Shown here one piece after another: positions 23,107-63,003 of a DNA stretch of 64,000 bases (the first letter of the stretch is position 1; every line of letters begins with the position of its first letter). The notes under the pieces are model-generated. The model worked only from the letters and a program-made list of their open reading frames with translations. It did no database searches and was not told where the DNA came from. This DNA is from Alviniconcha marisindica (taxonomy: Eukaryota; Mollusca; Gastropoda; Provannidae). Location of the stretch: NCBI GenBank assembly GCA_018857735.1, contig JABMCL010002627.1:592501-656500 (forward strand). The letters are read 5' to 3'. Made by a program: the position numbers and the translations under genes.

Positions 23107-23751
23107 AGCTTTGCCGGGTATACTAGCTCTGGGTTGTTTAGAGGAGGACACCTTAATCCGTACGTCCCCCGCAGTACCCCGCTGCGTGGGCGAGCGCTCC
23201 GAGACGTGCAGCAGTCTTTTGAAGAAGTCTTTGAAGCCATCTTTGAAAGTCTAATCGGGGTGCTGCACCGCTGTCAGGTAGCCTAGAGCCCCGTGTCAGA
23301 TGACACAATCCCACCCAGGAGTTTGACAGCGACGTGTTCCTGTGACAGTGTAGGTGTCAATTAGTCCACGGATAAACCCTATCACCGGCCTTGGGGTGCA
23401 CCCTTTGCCCCATTAGCCGGGGGCTGACCCGCTCCCCGGCTGTCACCTTACCCGGGTGGGGGCGGGGTGGAGCGGCGTTAAGGTAGAGAGGGCATAGTCC
23501 TACCCCCCCCCCCCCCTCCTCCCGCACACCCACATACACCTCCCTACGCCCCCTGCTGCCGGCCATCGGATCCAGCGGAAAACGACAAGGGTAGGGTGTC
23601 CCTGACGGCACGGGACACCCGGCTCTACTGTCAGCGCCGGCACTCGACGCGAGAACGTTCGTCAGTATGTGACGCGTGTCAGTGTGTGTGGTGGTGGTGG
23701 TGATGGTGATGGTGTGTGTGTGTGCGTGCGTGTCGTGCGTGCCTGCCTGCC

Positions 23752-23786
<35 letters not shown>

Positions 23787-24017
23787 TGGTGTGTGTGTTA
23801 TTTAGCTGCTAGCTGGTCGGTTGTATGTGATCTGGCATTTGATGCATTTATGTAATTTCCTTCTCCTTTTTGTTTGTTTGTATCGTAGCTTTACATGTTT
23901 TACATGCTTTTTAGCGTTTGAATCATAAGTTTATATATCTTGTGTTTAAACAGATTTTCACTGGGATTTGACTTCAGTGAGAAGTGTTTTGAAACACCAT
24001 GTTTTTATATTTTGGAA
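23107..24017. other. Unassigned spacer with GT/GC repeats
   Basis: GC-rich unique sequence to 23650, GTG/GATG and GTGC repeats at 23680-23800, then AT-rich sequence. No gene supported. Confidence 0.4.
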
Positions 24018-24222
24018 TTTGATCGTCCTGAAGTGACCCTGTGCAGTCGACAGGACGTTAAAATCCAGTTACTGTCTATACTTCTCATACATATTTGATG
24101 ACCTTTTGTTCGCCAGATAGTTTTTATTTTCATTTCAATGTGTGATTTTAAATAAAATAATCTTTGTTCGTCTCGAGGTGACCCTGTGCGGATAACGGGA
24201 CGTCAAAGTCCGAGAACTAACT
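24018..24222 (+). mobile_element. Two SINE family C modules
   Basis: 24018-24075 (cgtcctgaagtgaccctgtg) and 24172-24222 (cgtctcgaggtgaccctgtg) are same-orientation copies, separated by 96 nt of AT-rich sequence that could be the unit's own spacer. Confidence 0.6.
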
Positions 24223-24989
24223 GCTTGCGTCTTAGGTCACACACTTTCCTTCCCACAAGCGTTCGGCCTTTGACCTGGCGCTCAACGTAACATCCACCAA
24301 TCAAACCGCAGTGCATTGGAGTCGTGTGTCACGTGACCTGGCGGCCGGGAAGGCCATTGGCGATTGCACGTGCTGGGGTCAGGCTGCTGTTCTCAGCGCT
24401 GATTGGATTTCCTTGGCACGTGCGCGCGCATGCCTTTTGTTATGATTGAGGTTGTTGCGGTTGCCAAGACGAAATTGTCACTTGTCTGTGCAAACAGCCT
24501 TCCTACAGTTTGAATGGGGGGCATGTGGCATGTCTGTGGTTTCTGCGTGTTGGCCGCGGCAGATCGAATCCATCATGCACTCTCTTATCCACTCTCTCGT
24601 AATCAGTGACTCGGAGTCCAGCTTTTTGAGGTGCGAGACGAGTTTTGAAAGTGCCTTGACTTACGACTGTGTTGCTAAAATCCAAGTACGTCTACTAATA
24701 CTAACTTGTTCGTTTGAACTGACCCTGTGTGAGACTGCGGTTCATCACCGTGGTCACTGAGGAGGACCGGACTCCTCAGACTGACCAGGTATGACCAGAC
24801 GTGGCCAGAGGGTACACGCAACCTGGCAGAAGGAACTGGGGGACACTGCTGTCCACCTGCTTGTTGGCAACAACAGCGGGTCTCAGACTGTCAAACAACC
24901 CGTCGAACGCCGAAGACGGAAGAATACACCGCGTTACTGGTTTAATTACTAGTTCGTAATCATAATCTTCGACTTTCCTGTTCACACAC

Positions 24990-25085
24990 TTACCCCCCCC
25001 CCCCCCCCCCCCCACCCCCCACCCCTTCTTCCCTGTTCACACACTTACCCCCCCCCCCCCACCCCCCCACCCCCCCACTTCTTCC
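24990..25085. repeat. Duplicated poly-C unit
   Basis: Two copies of 'cctgttcacacacttacccc', each followed by 25-30 C with occasional A and then 'cttcttccctgt'. Confidence 0.8.
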
Positions 25086-25299
25086 CTGTCACATTAGCCA
25101 CTGATGATCAACGAGCTCCTAGGAGTCCATCGAAACAAGTGGAAAGGGGCGTAGAGGGATCTTGCCGAGTTTCAGAATTCGTATTCATTAGGCCGCCTAC
25201 TAGGACATTGTCGACTCGTCATACTCGAGCTCGTGTGTGTGTGCTCGCGCAAGCGCGTGGGTTTTGCTCCGGTGACTTCAGGGACTACTACCATGTTGT

Positions 25300-25535
25300 G
25301 TAATCATTTTGAGCAGACAGACGAGACAGCTGACCCCAAGACCAAGTACCATTTTGTGTAATCATTTAGAGCAGACAGACAAGACAGCTGACCCCGAGAC
25401 CAAGTACCATATTGTGTAATCGTGTCGTTACAGCATGCAGACAAGACCGACAGTCGACTCCAGGAGGCGGTATCATTTTGCATAACCATTTGTCGCTAAG
25501 CAGACGGACAAGACGACTCCATGGGCCAGTGTGTG
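25300..25535. repeat. Tandem repeat, about 60-bp unit, four copies
   Basis: Copies share 'gagcagacagacaagacagc', 'tgaccccgagaccaagtacc' and 'attttgtgtaatcattt'. The last copies are diverged. Confidence 0.8.
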
Positions 25536-25987
25536 CAATTACGTGCAAGAAGCAACTTTATTCATCCATAAGGTATCACACACACAACACAGTGCACCAA
25601 ACATCCAGGCCATGCTCTCTTCCATGGTACAATCACCTTGTACAATAAGCCTAGTTCCCATTCACTCTTAAAATTTTCTCCCCCCCCCAACCCCATCTCA
25701 GACCGTTGTGTGTTGTGTTTATCTTTCCTGCTTGTTAAGTGTGTCTGAACGGCCGTTTACGCGGAATCCTAAAACTATCGTTCCTGTTTGTGTGTTTGTT
25801 GTCATATTTAGGTCTCCGTGGGTGTGGCTATACTTGTAACAGCAGTCAGCCGACTCCAGTGGCCGGTATCACTATACAGGGGCCAGTATCACCATACAGG
25901 GGCCGGGCCAGTATCACATAGACGGGATCACGTATCCGGCCGCAGCAGTCAGTCGACTCTCTGCCGAGATTCAGGTCTGTCGCAGAT

Positions 25988-26300
25988 TCTTTTTCAGATC
26001 TTGACTAGGTCAGGATAATTATAGCTTAGCGTGTTTTCTTTCTCTTTTTCAGATCTTGACTAGGTCAGGATAATTATAGCTTAGCGTGTTTTCTCTTCTG
26101 CCAGAAGGTCTTCCTTTTCAATTCTGGCTCAGCTATTGAACTTCATTTTGCCAAATCCTCTTCAAACTTAACGTGGTGGATGATATGGTAAATTCTTTGT
26201 GGTACAAATTCCCTCTGAACACAGACTGTGTTGTAGTGTGCTTGCTTACTTAATAATATGGTAAATTCTTTGTGGTACAAATTCGCGCTGAACACGGTGT
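25988..26300. repeat. Two short tandem duplications
   Basis: A 55-bp unit (agatcttgactaggtcagga and following) is repeated perfectly at 25996 and 26051. A second pair sharing 'atatggtaaattctttgtgg' lies at about 26183 and 26257. Confidence 0.85.
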
Positions 26301-27385
26301 GTAGTGTGTTTGCTTACATAGATAAGTAGGGTTTCATTGTTCTCCAAATTCTGTACAGTGGCCCTAATGTTTTGCATTGCGCTTTTCAGGCTCACGTTAG
26401 TTGTGTGCGCCGCATGACTATTTTACACTGCATTACACCATATTACACCCATACACACCCACACCCACTATAGAGGCACACACACACACACACACACACA
26501 TACACACACAACAGAAAACCAATTTTAATCGAGACTTTAATTCGTTATGCTCTCCAAAATCGTATCTATACAACATTTTGTACCTGTAGACACTATAAAG
26601 CATGCAATCGGCGACACAGTGAGAAACAAAACAAAAAGGACATAATAGACTTGCACAACTTTGAAAGACTGAAGTCTAGTATTTATAATACACAAGTACT
26701 GGCGTTCAAAACGAAAGCTTTACGTTTCGGCCATAACTCGATAAAACACGAAGAGGAAATGCTCAATCGACTCGCATTCAAATGGGGGAAGAAAGGGGAA
26801 GAAAAAAAGAAAAGAAAAAAAACTATTCAAAGCCGTGTGCCCTTGAAAACGGTTGAAGGCAATCGAAAACAGTGTGAACGTATGTATAGGAAAACAAAAA
26901 AGCTGGAAAGATTTGTAATGGCGCCTTTTCCAAAATCTCGTTCAAGCAGAATCCGATCAAACTGCCAATAATAATAATAATACAATAGCAAGTTTAAACG
27001 TGACAGTGTCAGGAATTGACAGCTGGAGCAAAGGCTGTAACGGAGTCGAGCCTACAAACGCGTCAATTGTCAGCACTACAAAAAAGGCGATGTTAAGGTT
27101 AGGGTGTGAGAGCATGGAATGCATGTTTCTGGGAGTTACATGCATGCATGCATTGCGTGCGCAGAAAGAGGAAATTGGTGTCGTCATGGCAACGGGGTGT
27201 GCGCGGCATGCAGCCATGAGAAACATTTTGTGCGTGATCGTAACTATAAACAACCAAAAAGATTTAAACTTGGTCGGATGCCAAAAAATACAACTTTCAG
27301 TCTCGACTGTTAGTCACCGTTGTGCCATTGACATTAGGTCAAGGTCAGCGTGTAAAGCTGAACACGGGTTAATGCTGATTTTGTG

Positions 27386-27434
<49 letters not shown>

Positions 27435-28730
27435 GTACTACACAGTGCAAAAGCAAGATCACATCTTTAAAACATTGAAATTGCAGTAACTTCTCTGCAA
27501 AGACTGGGCAGTCTCAAGAACACTCATCATTTACATGGACTCACAGGGTTTCTTTACGGTTTACAAATAAACGAACAAAAATAAAGTCTAGGCGTTGAGG
27601 TGGGGATAGGCTTTTTTATTTCTTTTCCCCCTCTTCTCTCTCTCCCTCTCTAAAGGGAAGGAAATTTATATACATGGGGGTGTGTGACTATTTATAAAGA
27701 TGGAGGAGCCAGTGAACCTTAACATCCGCGCAACTCCGGTGGGATGTTTGTCATTGTGAGGGAGGTTAAGTGAACAGAAACAGGCAGGGAATGTTGAAAG
27801 CAAAGCTGCATGAAACTAGTCATTTCCGATTTCAGCCTAACAATAACGTGCCTTGTGTAGGCCGCTGGAATCGATGGTATGCGTCCATTTTCAAGTACAA
27901 AACGGTGCAATGTATGAAGATGAGAAAAATCCACAATGGTGGGTGTTGTCAACAACTGTTGGTGGATTGCTCTCCTGACAACCGTTGCTCTTTTTGCTAC
28001 TATGCTTCCTACACCTTGCAGACGAAAATAAATTATGGCACGATTATGCAGATATTATGAACACACAACAGCAAAAGTGTGCGATTCTGGATGAAAGGAC
28101 ACACACGGACAAACAAAAACAAAAAAAGCGTCTTGATCCTTTCGCCGCGCTTCTAGACAAAAAGTACAAAATGCACACAAATCTGGGACATTCAGAACAG
28201 TCAGCAGCAAGTCCAGCGGTGCTTTTTTTTTTACACAAGTGGGTTGTTGTTGTTTTGTGTGGGGGGAGTGTCTTTCTCTTCGTCGTCTTTTGTTGTTGTT
28301 GTTCCTTGGACCATGAAAACGTGGGCAAAATGGGCATCAAATGAAGCCGTGTTACAAAACAAAAGCATTAGCACGGACGTTTCGTATACTAGAGGAAACC
28401 ACGAGCACTCACAGCTACTGGAGGCCCAACAGGTATGAAGCCAACTGTCCAAAGAGAACGTCGTCACCTGTCCTCCGCGCCATCGTGTCCACCTGTGAGG
28501 CCTAGTCTAACAACAGCGAAATGAATTGCCTCTGCGCCGCGTTTAAAACATGTGTTACGAGAGATCAGTTAACCGCATTTGCGAATCAAGAACACAAGCT
28601 GCAATGCCACGAGGATTGCGGGTCAGAAGACCGAGGTTGCAGAGGTTCGGTAGTCCACTGCCACGGATGATTTTCTCGATTGAAAAAGAAGTCCGCACGA
28701 AACATGTACGTATGTACAACTGATACACAG
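26301..28730. other. Unassigned spacer
   Basis: CA-rich at 26445-26512, (GT)n at 27389-27433, otherwise unique AT-rich sequence. Several frames of 80-156 codons occur without recognisable domains. A TCAAGGTCA motif is at about 27332. Confidence 0.4.
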
Positions 28731-28733
28731 TTT

Positions 28734-28994
28734 TCATAACACTGACCACCGAATTAGAAAGAAAAAGCGTGTGTGCTCAAAGAATCGGTTGACCGAGCCA
28801 AGAACAATGTCGATGATCGTTTCGCTTGCTGCAGTCTTATCGTGCTTCGCACACTCACAGCTGGAAATTTTGCCAGCATTCGAGTGGTGATTGCACATAT
28901 CGCCTGGCCGTAGGTGTTCCATGCCGTGGCCGCACGCAACACCTACGCCGGGTGCACCGTCGTACCCATACTGGGAGTTGAATGGCAAGAACAT
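28734..28994 (-). CDS. Weak candidate ORF, unrecognised
   Basis: An 86-codon ATG-to-stop frame. Its middle is Cys/His-rich (CGHGMEHLRPGDMCNHHSN, then CECAKHDKT) and codon use looks less random than in neighbouring spacer. It lies about 3.8 kb downstream of the ANKS1 stop on the same strand, so it could also be 3' UTR or chance. No family recognised, and no splice partner or promoter identified. Confidence 0.12.
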   Translation of the reverse strand: MFLPFNSQYGYDGAPGVGVACGHGMEHLRPGDMCNHHSNAGKISSCECAKHDKTAASETIIDIVLGSVNRFFEHTRFFFLIRWSVL

Positions 28995-29139
28995 GAACTG
29001 AACTTAGTTTAGGGGTAGAAGATGTGCGCTTGTCTTTAAAACGAGTTTTGGGACCGAAGCTGCGCAGGATCGTGGTGAATCCTTGTCCAACAGTAGTGGT
29101 GAAGCGTCGAGTGGCGGTGGCCGTTCTTGATGATCACAG

Positions 29140-29601
29140 ATGCTGATATTTACTGGAGGCCGGTGGTGAAGCCGGTCTGATATCTGGAAAACTGAAACGG
29201 ATTCGCACATGAAACAACATGTAGCCTCTACACACACGTTGATACGGATTCACACATTAAACAAGTACAAGTATACACACGTAGCCTTAACACACACACA
29301 CTGAAAGGGATTCACATACAAAACGAGTACACACACGCAGTCTAAACATACGCACGCACACTGATACGGATTCACATATGAAACAAGTACATGTACATAC
29401 ACGTAACCCTCCCCCTAGCCCCCTCCACACACACACACCCCTCCACACACACAGTGAAACATTCACAAATGAAACAATTCCAGGTACACACACCGAAACG
29501 GATTCACATATGAAACACACACACACACACACACACGCTGATACGGATTCACATATGAAACAAGTATCGTACACACGCTCGCTCGCTCTCTCGCTCGCTC
29601 G

Positions 29602-29658
<57 letters not shown>

Positions 29659-29660
29659 CC
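29140..29660. repeat. CA-rich imperfect repeat and (CT)n
   Basis: Repeated 'gatacggattcacatatgaa' units separated by ACAC-rich linkers (about six copies, 29225-29575), followed by CGCT/CT repeats to 29655. Confidence 0.8.
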
Positions 29661-29809
29661 GTGCAGTGTGGGTGTCACAGACTGACGCCCGCGCCCCACT
29701 CATCCTTCGTGAGCATTGCCTTTTCGCCAACTCGTAAAAGACGGACAAAAGCGCTCCGGGGCGAAGCAAGCTGGAGATAGGGGCAGGACGTAAATGCACA
29801 AACAAAGCC

Positions 29810-30060
29810 AGCCTAGTCGACAGTTGCATGCGGGACGTGACGAGTGGAACACAGAGACTGGTCCTTATAAATCATCGCTCTTTTAGGCAAGAAGAAACGG
29901 CAGCGGCGAAACAAATCAGCTAAATCCAATTGCTCCCAGAGTGGGAGGACGCCTGGCTGAGCGGGGGTGTAATTTATACAGCCTGGTGGAGTGTCTTACA
30001 TAAAAACGGCGAAAAAGTAGAAGGGCGAGTTTCGTTGACACGTGGATTTTTCGATATCAT
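29810..30060. promoter_or_regulatory. Candidate conserved non-coding element
   Basis: Unique sequence between repeats, with 'ctaaatccaattgctcccag' and 'gtgtaatttatacagcctgg'. No coding frame. Listed only because of its complexity relative to its surroundings. Confidence 0.18.
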
Positions 30061-30087
30061 CGATATGTATGGATGAGTATAATCTGA

Positions 30088-30090
30088 TCT

Positions 30091-30158
<68 letters not shown>
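30088..30158. repeat. (CT)n-(CA)n microsatellite
   Basis: CT run to 30124, then CA run to 30157. Confidence 0.9.
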
Positions 30159-30159
<1 letters not shown>

Positions 30160-31854
30160 CTAGTTTAGTCATCAAGAGGACGCCTGCTGGTTTTAAGATA
30201 GAACTTAAAATGATGAAGACGGATTTTCTACTGGAGTCTCAAACGATGTCAGTGGTATTCGCTAATGACGCTGAAGTTTCCTTCAAATGTCTACGACATG
30301 TTACCATCACTCGATTTGTGTGTGTGGAGCAAAGTTTTGAGTCCCTTACAATGCCCATAGTCTACGCTAATGGCTCATCGCTCGCTGTGTGTCTGCGTGA
30401 CGCACACCAAAGTTCTAAATCAAAGTCTAGAGACGACTCCACGTCTGGGCAAGTGGCTGAAACAGACACGACAGCTCTGACTCGTTGGGAGCACGCGGGG
30501 GTCAAAGACAAAGACGAGAACAGAGAACAAAAAGGCAAAACACCCGTATCAAGCTCGCGCGCACCAAACCCATCTTGACACTAAACGATCCTTAGATGGC
30601 CTGCAGTTGATTTGCCGTCCTTCGGGAAGCGAGGGGACTCTTCAGGCGAGTTCCCCGATGCTGCCAACGCCGGTGAGAGACGGGTGGGAGCGAGCGGCGG
30701 TGGCGGCGCTAACAAGGGTCAAGATGCCGGCAAATTGTGCTGGGAAGCCCGTCTAATGGTTACAAGGGGCGACAGTCAAACACAACTTGCACACGGAGCG
30801 GGGGGAAGGAGATGCTCCTAAGGGGGCCGGCGAGGGCAAACACAACGAGGGACTAACTGGGGACCGCAGACAAACACGGGGGCGGGGGAGGGGGGGGGGG
30901 GGGGGGGGAGGGAACAAAAAGATGGCCGTCTTCAAACAGTGGGGCTACAGTGGGCTTGGAGGTCTAATCTCCACATGGTACTCTTCTCTCTTCACCCCCC
31001 CCCCCCCCCGCCCCCACTCCCCCGTCTCTTTCTCTTTCAAAATGTCAAAGGCGCACCAATCACAGCTAAAACAAACGATGGCGTAAATCAAAGCAGACAA
31101 CTGAAAGAAAAAAAAGAAAAAAAAACTCTGGTAGTGTCGGCGATGGGGATGGCCCCTTTCAATGTGACGCCGACCTGGTCATTGACCAGTGACAAATGGA
31201 GTGAAACAACGCCAGCAAACTGTGGTGAATTGCCAGTGCGGGGGTCTTTATTCGGCCAGGACATCAGCTGCGAGCCTCTCTCTTCGTGGCTGATGGGGGC
31301 AATATGGACCCAGACCGGTTCCAAACGAAACTACCACGTTCGTCGCTATTTCCGACCTCCGCTATACAGAGGACCACTTTCTGGTTCCTGGCGAACCATT
31401 TCATTTTGATCAGACCCCTACTAGGGGCAAGGGTGAAAATCACTGCACCACCTCTCCCGCTGGTTTTCTCAGAAGACCCCGAGGACAATGTCCAGATGAT
31501 TTACGACCTGTGGGACGACCCTTCTCGGTTGCGGACAGCGAGACGATGCGGCGGTGACTACCCACCCTCCCTTATCCTCCCACTCTCCCTTTAACCACGT
31601 TAACGGCTTGACACCATCTGGTCGTCTGCTTCCTCCTTGTCCCTAAAATTACCATGTGTTGGGCAAGACGGATGACTCGGCCTGACCTTTTCTCTTTTTT
31701 TCCACCATCGACCCATCTTCTCAGCGAGGTGATTACTTTGATTGATCAGAGCAAACGTTTCAACGCCGGCCATCTTGATTGATTATGGTAACGATCATGT
31801 GGGTATGGCGCGTATAGTAACTGGGTATTGCAACGTCCTGCTTGCCTTCGCCTC
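30160..31854. other. Unassigned spacer with G and C runs
   Basis: Unique sequence with a G-run at 30890-30909 and a C-run at 30995-31008. Frames of 100-178 codons exist on both strands but show no recognisable domain. A minus-strand AATAAA lies at about 31248; it could serve the ANKS1 transcript, but that is speculative. Confidence 0.35.
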
Positions 31855-32205
31855 GCCTTGTGCCTTAGCCCTGTCTGGCCTTTAGCCTTACCTAGCCTTA
31901 TGCCTTACCTAGCCTTATGCCTTACCTAGCCTTATGCCTTACCTAGCCTTATGCCTTTAGCCTGTACCCCTTTAGCCTTATGCTTTGTCTTGTGCATTTA
32001 GCCTTGTGCCTTGCGCCTCTGCCTTAGCCTTGTCTGGCCATGTGCCTTTAGCCTTGGGCCTCTGCCCTAGACTTGCCCCTCTAGCCTTGGGCCTCTGCCT
32101 TGCCTGGCCATGTGCCTTTAGCCTCTGCCTTAGCCTTGCCTGGAAATGTGCCTTTAGCCTTGTGCCTTTCTTTGTCTTGCCTGGCAATGTGCCTTGGCCC
32201 TGCCT
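31855..32205. repeat. GCCTTA-rich imperfect minisatellite
   Basis: Variable units built from 'gccttatgccttacctagc' and 'gccttagccttgcctggc'. Four adjacent 19-bp copies near 31890-31950 are near-perfect and later ones drift. Confidence 0.85.
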
Positions 32206-32680
32206 GGCGCCGACGTGACACCGAAGTGGAGGCACGGTCACTGGGAACCTATCAGCTGTCTGTTGCCACAGGAGCTTCGCCCACGCGGAATACATTGCCG
32301 CGAGAGTTTAAAATGAGCAGTCGGCCTGCTCGTCTTCCAAATCGACTGATGCGGGTCTCCTTGTTGAGAGCCACTGGAAAATGAACAGGCCCGCAACTTG
32401 CCCTCTGGCTGCACCTAACCCGGTTCATAATGGGTGTTTAAGATTCGCGTCAGTCGATATGTACATGCGATACTGCTTTCCGCTTAACTTTGGACAATAC
32501 CAACTGGGAGAAGTAAAGTGAAGACTGGTCATACCCCCCCCCCCCCCCCCCCCCTCCGGGGACGTTCAGCGTTGTTATAACACGCTAATGCAACAAAGGA
32601 AAGACAAAATCTAAACAAAACAAACAAACAAACACAGGCATTGTAAAAAAAATACGGGTTTTCGTACAGAAGTACAAGGG

Positions 32681-32683
<3 letters not shown>

Positions 32684-32747
<64 letters not shown>
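32684..32747. repeat. (TG)32 microsatellite in ANKS1 3' UTR
   Basis: In transcript sense this is a (CA)n run starting 8 nt after the stop codon, so it lies in the 3' UTR if the UTR is contiguous with the last coding exon. No convincing AATAAA was seen within 500 nt downstream. Confidence 0.85.
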
Positions 32748-32749
<2 letters not shown>

Positions 32750-32755
32750 CTAGTG

Positions 32756-60219
<27,464 letters not shown>

Positions 60220-60269
60220 CTGCGCAGAGCGAGCAGGGAAAGAGCCGTGAAGCGTGCAGGTTTTTGTGG

Positions 60270-60299
60270 GAAAAGCGAGAGAAAGAGAGAGAGAGAGAG

Positions 60300-60338
<39 letters not shown>

Positions 60339-60640
60339 AGTTGGGTTTGGGGCAGAAGAGTCTTCGGCGTGCTTGCATGGGTGCATGCTGAGAAAGAGAG
60401 AGAGGGGGGGGGGGGGGGGGGGGGGCAGACTGATCGACCGACGGACAGACACAGACAGACAGACAGAAAGAGGCGTGTGTAGTGCGTGCGTGCGCGCGCT
60501 CATGTGTGCGTGTGTACCTGTGTGTGTGTATGGGCTGGGGTAGAGATAGGGGCGTGTGTACTGCGTGCGTGCGCGCGCTCATGTGTGTATGTGTACCTCT
60601 GTGTGTGTGTGAGAGAGAGAGAGACAGAGAAAGAAAGAGA
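60270..60640. repeat. GA-rich tract, G-run and about 80-bp GT/GC duplication
   Basis: (GA)n at 60278-60335, a G-run at 60407-60425, then two copies of a unit containing 'gtgcgtgcgtgcgcgcgctc' and 'atgtgtgcgtgtgtacct' (about 60478 and 60558). Confidence 0.85.
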
Positions 60641-61783
60641 CTGTGTGGAGAGGAACATTGGAACCCTTATCAAAGAGCACGCTCACAAGAAAAATCCATC
60701 CATGCGTTTTAACACATCTTCGTAAACTCTGTTGTTCAGCAATATTTGCCATGAAACTAAACGGCGGTCAGCCCAGAAGAACCAATCCTCTTAGGAGAGC
60801 GCCCCCCCCCCCCCCCCCCCCCCCCATCCCATCTCTCTCTGGACATCCTCCTCTACATCAATGCAGAACGAATACCCGAGAAGATCTGTCACACAAACAC
60901 AGCTGGACTTCGACAGAATAAAACAACAACACGAGACCACGTAATTACACCTACTCGCAGACAAGTCGTTCACAACACCTACTTGCAGACTAATCGTAAC
61001 GGAACAGCTACAGACCAACCGTAACCCAACTCCTACTCGTAGACTAATCGTACACAAGATCGCGAGTAGGCCGCCGACTGAACCAACGATCGCACGCAAC
61101 ACCTACTCACAGATTGATCACAGTGATCGCACACAACGTCTGCTGACTCACAGACTAAACGCCAAAAGCGATCTACCATTGCTCTACATCCCCTAAAATA
61201 AATAAGCGACAGAGAGAACGCGAAGAAAAAAGAGACAGAAAGAAAACAAATAGCGAGAGAGAAAAAGAAAAGAAAAAAAGAGAAGAAAAAAGGGGGGGGG
61301 GGGGGAGGGGCAGGAAGGGGGGGGGGGGGGGGGGGGGGGGGCGGCGGAGAGAGAGATAACTGCGAACACCATCTCTCCGCTCGTTCTCATTTCGTTTCTC
61401 TCCTTCCTCTCCAACATTCTTGTTCACTATCACGACTGACAGCGCACGTACAGCACGCGGTGTTTTTCAAATGTCGTTCAAACACTCCACCCCTCCCCCC
61501 TCCCCGCCTCCAGAAGTAACAGGGAGTCTGCCGGATCGCTCCCCGAGGAATCGCTCGGGTAACCTTTCCCACAGATTGCTGTTTTATCTCTCTGTATGCA
61601 ACGTGTTAAATTAACGAGTAGGTTGTAAACCTTACCCGGCCCTGCCCTCCATCCCCCCCCCCCCCCCCCCCCCACTTTTCAGAAATTCCATCCCCCATAC
61701 CTACACTTCTCTTCCCTCCAACCCAACCCACCCCGCTTTCATTCCCATCCCCACCCTTCCTTCCCTTACCCACCCCCTGAGAG

Positions 61784-61837
<54 letters not shown>

Positions 61838-63003
61838 AGAACAACAACAACAAAACGCTTGTTCTAATACATCCATATAACTTTCCGTTCCCTCCCCGCC
61901 CATCTCCATCACATCCACCTTCCACCACACCACCACCCACCCACCCCCGATACCCTACCCTTACGTCGCCACCCAGCACGCACCCTTCCGTCCCCTCTCC
62001 GGACCTGCCAGTACCAGTGACCGGGGTTTTACATTCACGAGATTCGTTGTCAGAGGACACCACCACCACGAAAAGCAACACTTTCGGATGACCATAACTT
62101 GGGTTATTTTCAGACAACTGTTGACACGTATTGTTCCCCATTCCAACTCCAAGAAATCACGTTTTTTCTTCCTCCCCCCCCCCCCCCCCTTTTTTTTTTT
62201 TGGGGGGGGGGGGGGGCGGCATTTAAAGGTCTTACGAAGAAGACACAACTAATACCGAAATTCGATATTGCTGAAACACTCTCGCTCGTGCCATTAGCAC
62301 TTAGTCGAGTGACGTAGTTCGCAGGTTTGGAGTAATGGCAACTTCCAGCAGATTCCGCCTTTCTCCACAGGAAAGCGGAGCGAGAGGGGGGGGGGCTTCT
62401 CCATCACTTCTAACCGCAGAATTCCTCGCGGCAACATTGTAAAAATGTTTGCGGCTGCCAGGTACGGCGGATAGGAAACAAATGGAGGCGCAGGGGTGAT
62501 GACAACACCCCTAAACACCTCTCCGAAATAAGCACCAAGGTGTACATGTATACACCTCACAAGTACGAAAAGGCTTGAGCGATGTTTCTCCGCATCTCTG
62601 TATGCGCATGTCTCTGTATCTCTGTATGTAGTTTACGTATGTGTACAGACGCCACGGCAATTAATGCCCCCCCCCCCCCCCCCCCCCCCCCCCCACACAC
62701 ACACACAGTGTAAGATTACAAAACAATTAAGCTCGAGTCCTCATTCCGTTGGTCGTTCACACCTGCTGCCCAGCGGTCGAGACGAACAGGACTCCCGCCC
62801 TGGAGCAGGCCAGAATATAGCCTTGCATGCTTCGCCTACTGCAAGGAGTTCCGCGCTTCCAATCTCTGCCTTCACGCCTTAATCGTCTTCCCCGAGCATC
62901 GCGTAAGACGAACGGTTAGTTCTAGGATTATAACGTCCGGTCAGCGACCTCCCAAATACTCGTACGATGCCACTTCTACAGGAACCGTACACCTCCGGTA
63001 TGG
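60641..63003 (-). other. ANKS1 upstream intron, repeats and spacer
   Basis: Includes an imperfect tandem repeat around 'ctactcgcagactaatcgta' (60945-61165), G-runs at 61292-61305 and 61317-61341, C-runs at 60801-60825, 61650-61672 and 62667-62694, (GA)n at 61797-61829, and a C-T-G homopolymer block at 62175-62216. No coding exon was recognised on either strand. Confidence 0.5.

Noticed and set aside
30042..30578. 178-codon plus ORF
   Set aside because: Its first third is (CT)n and (CA)n. The remainder has an apparent internal repeat (SVVFAND and PIVYANG) but no domain, and no supporting signal for a start or splice site.
30939..31594. Overlapping plus frames of 102-156 codons
   Set aside because: They run through a C-run and A-runs, overlap each other in different frames, and have no recognisable motif.
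60220..63003. Additional ANKS1 exon upstream
   Set aside because: No minus-strand segment with splice borders and ankyrin-like motifs was found; the long frames here come from CT/GA and C-run repeats.
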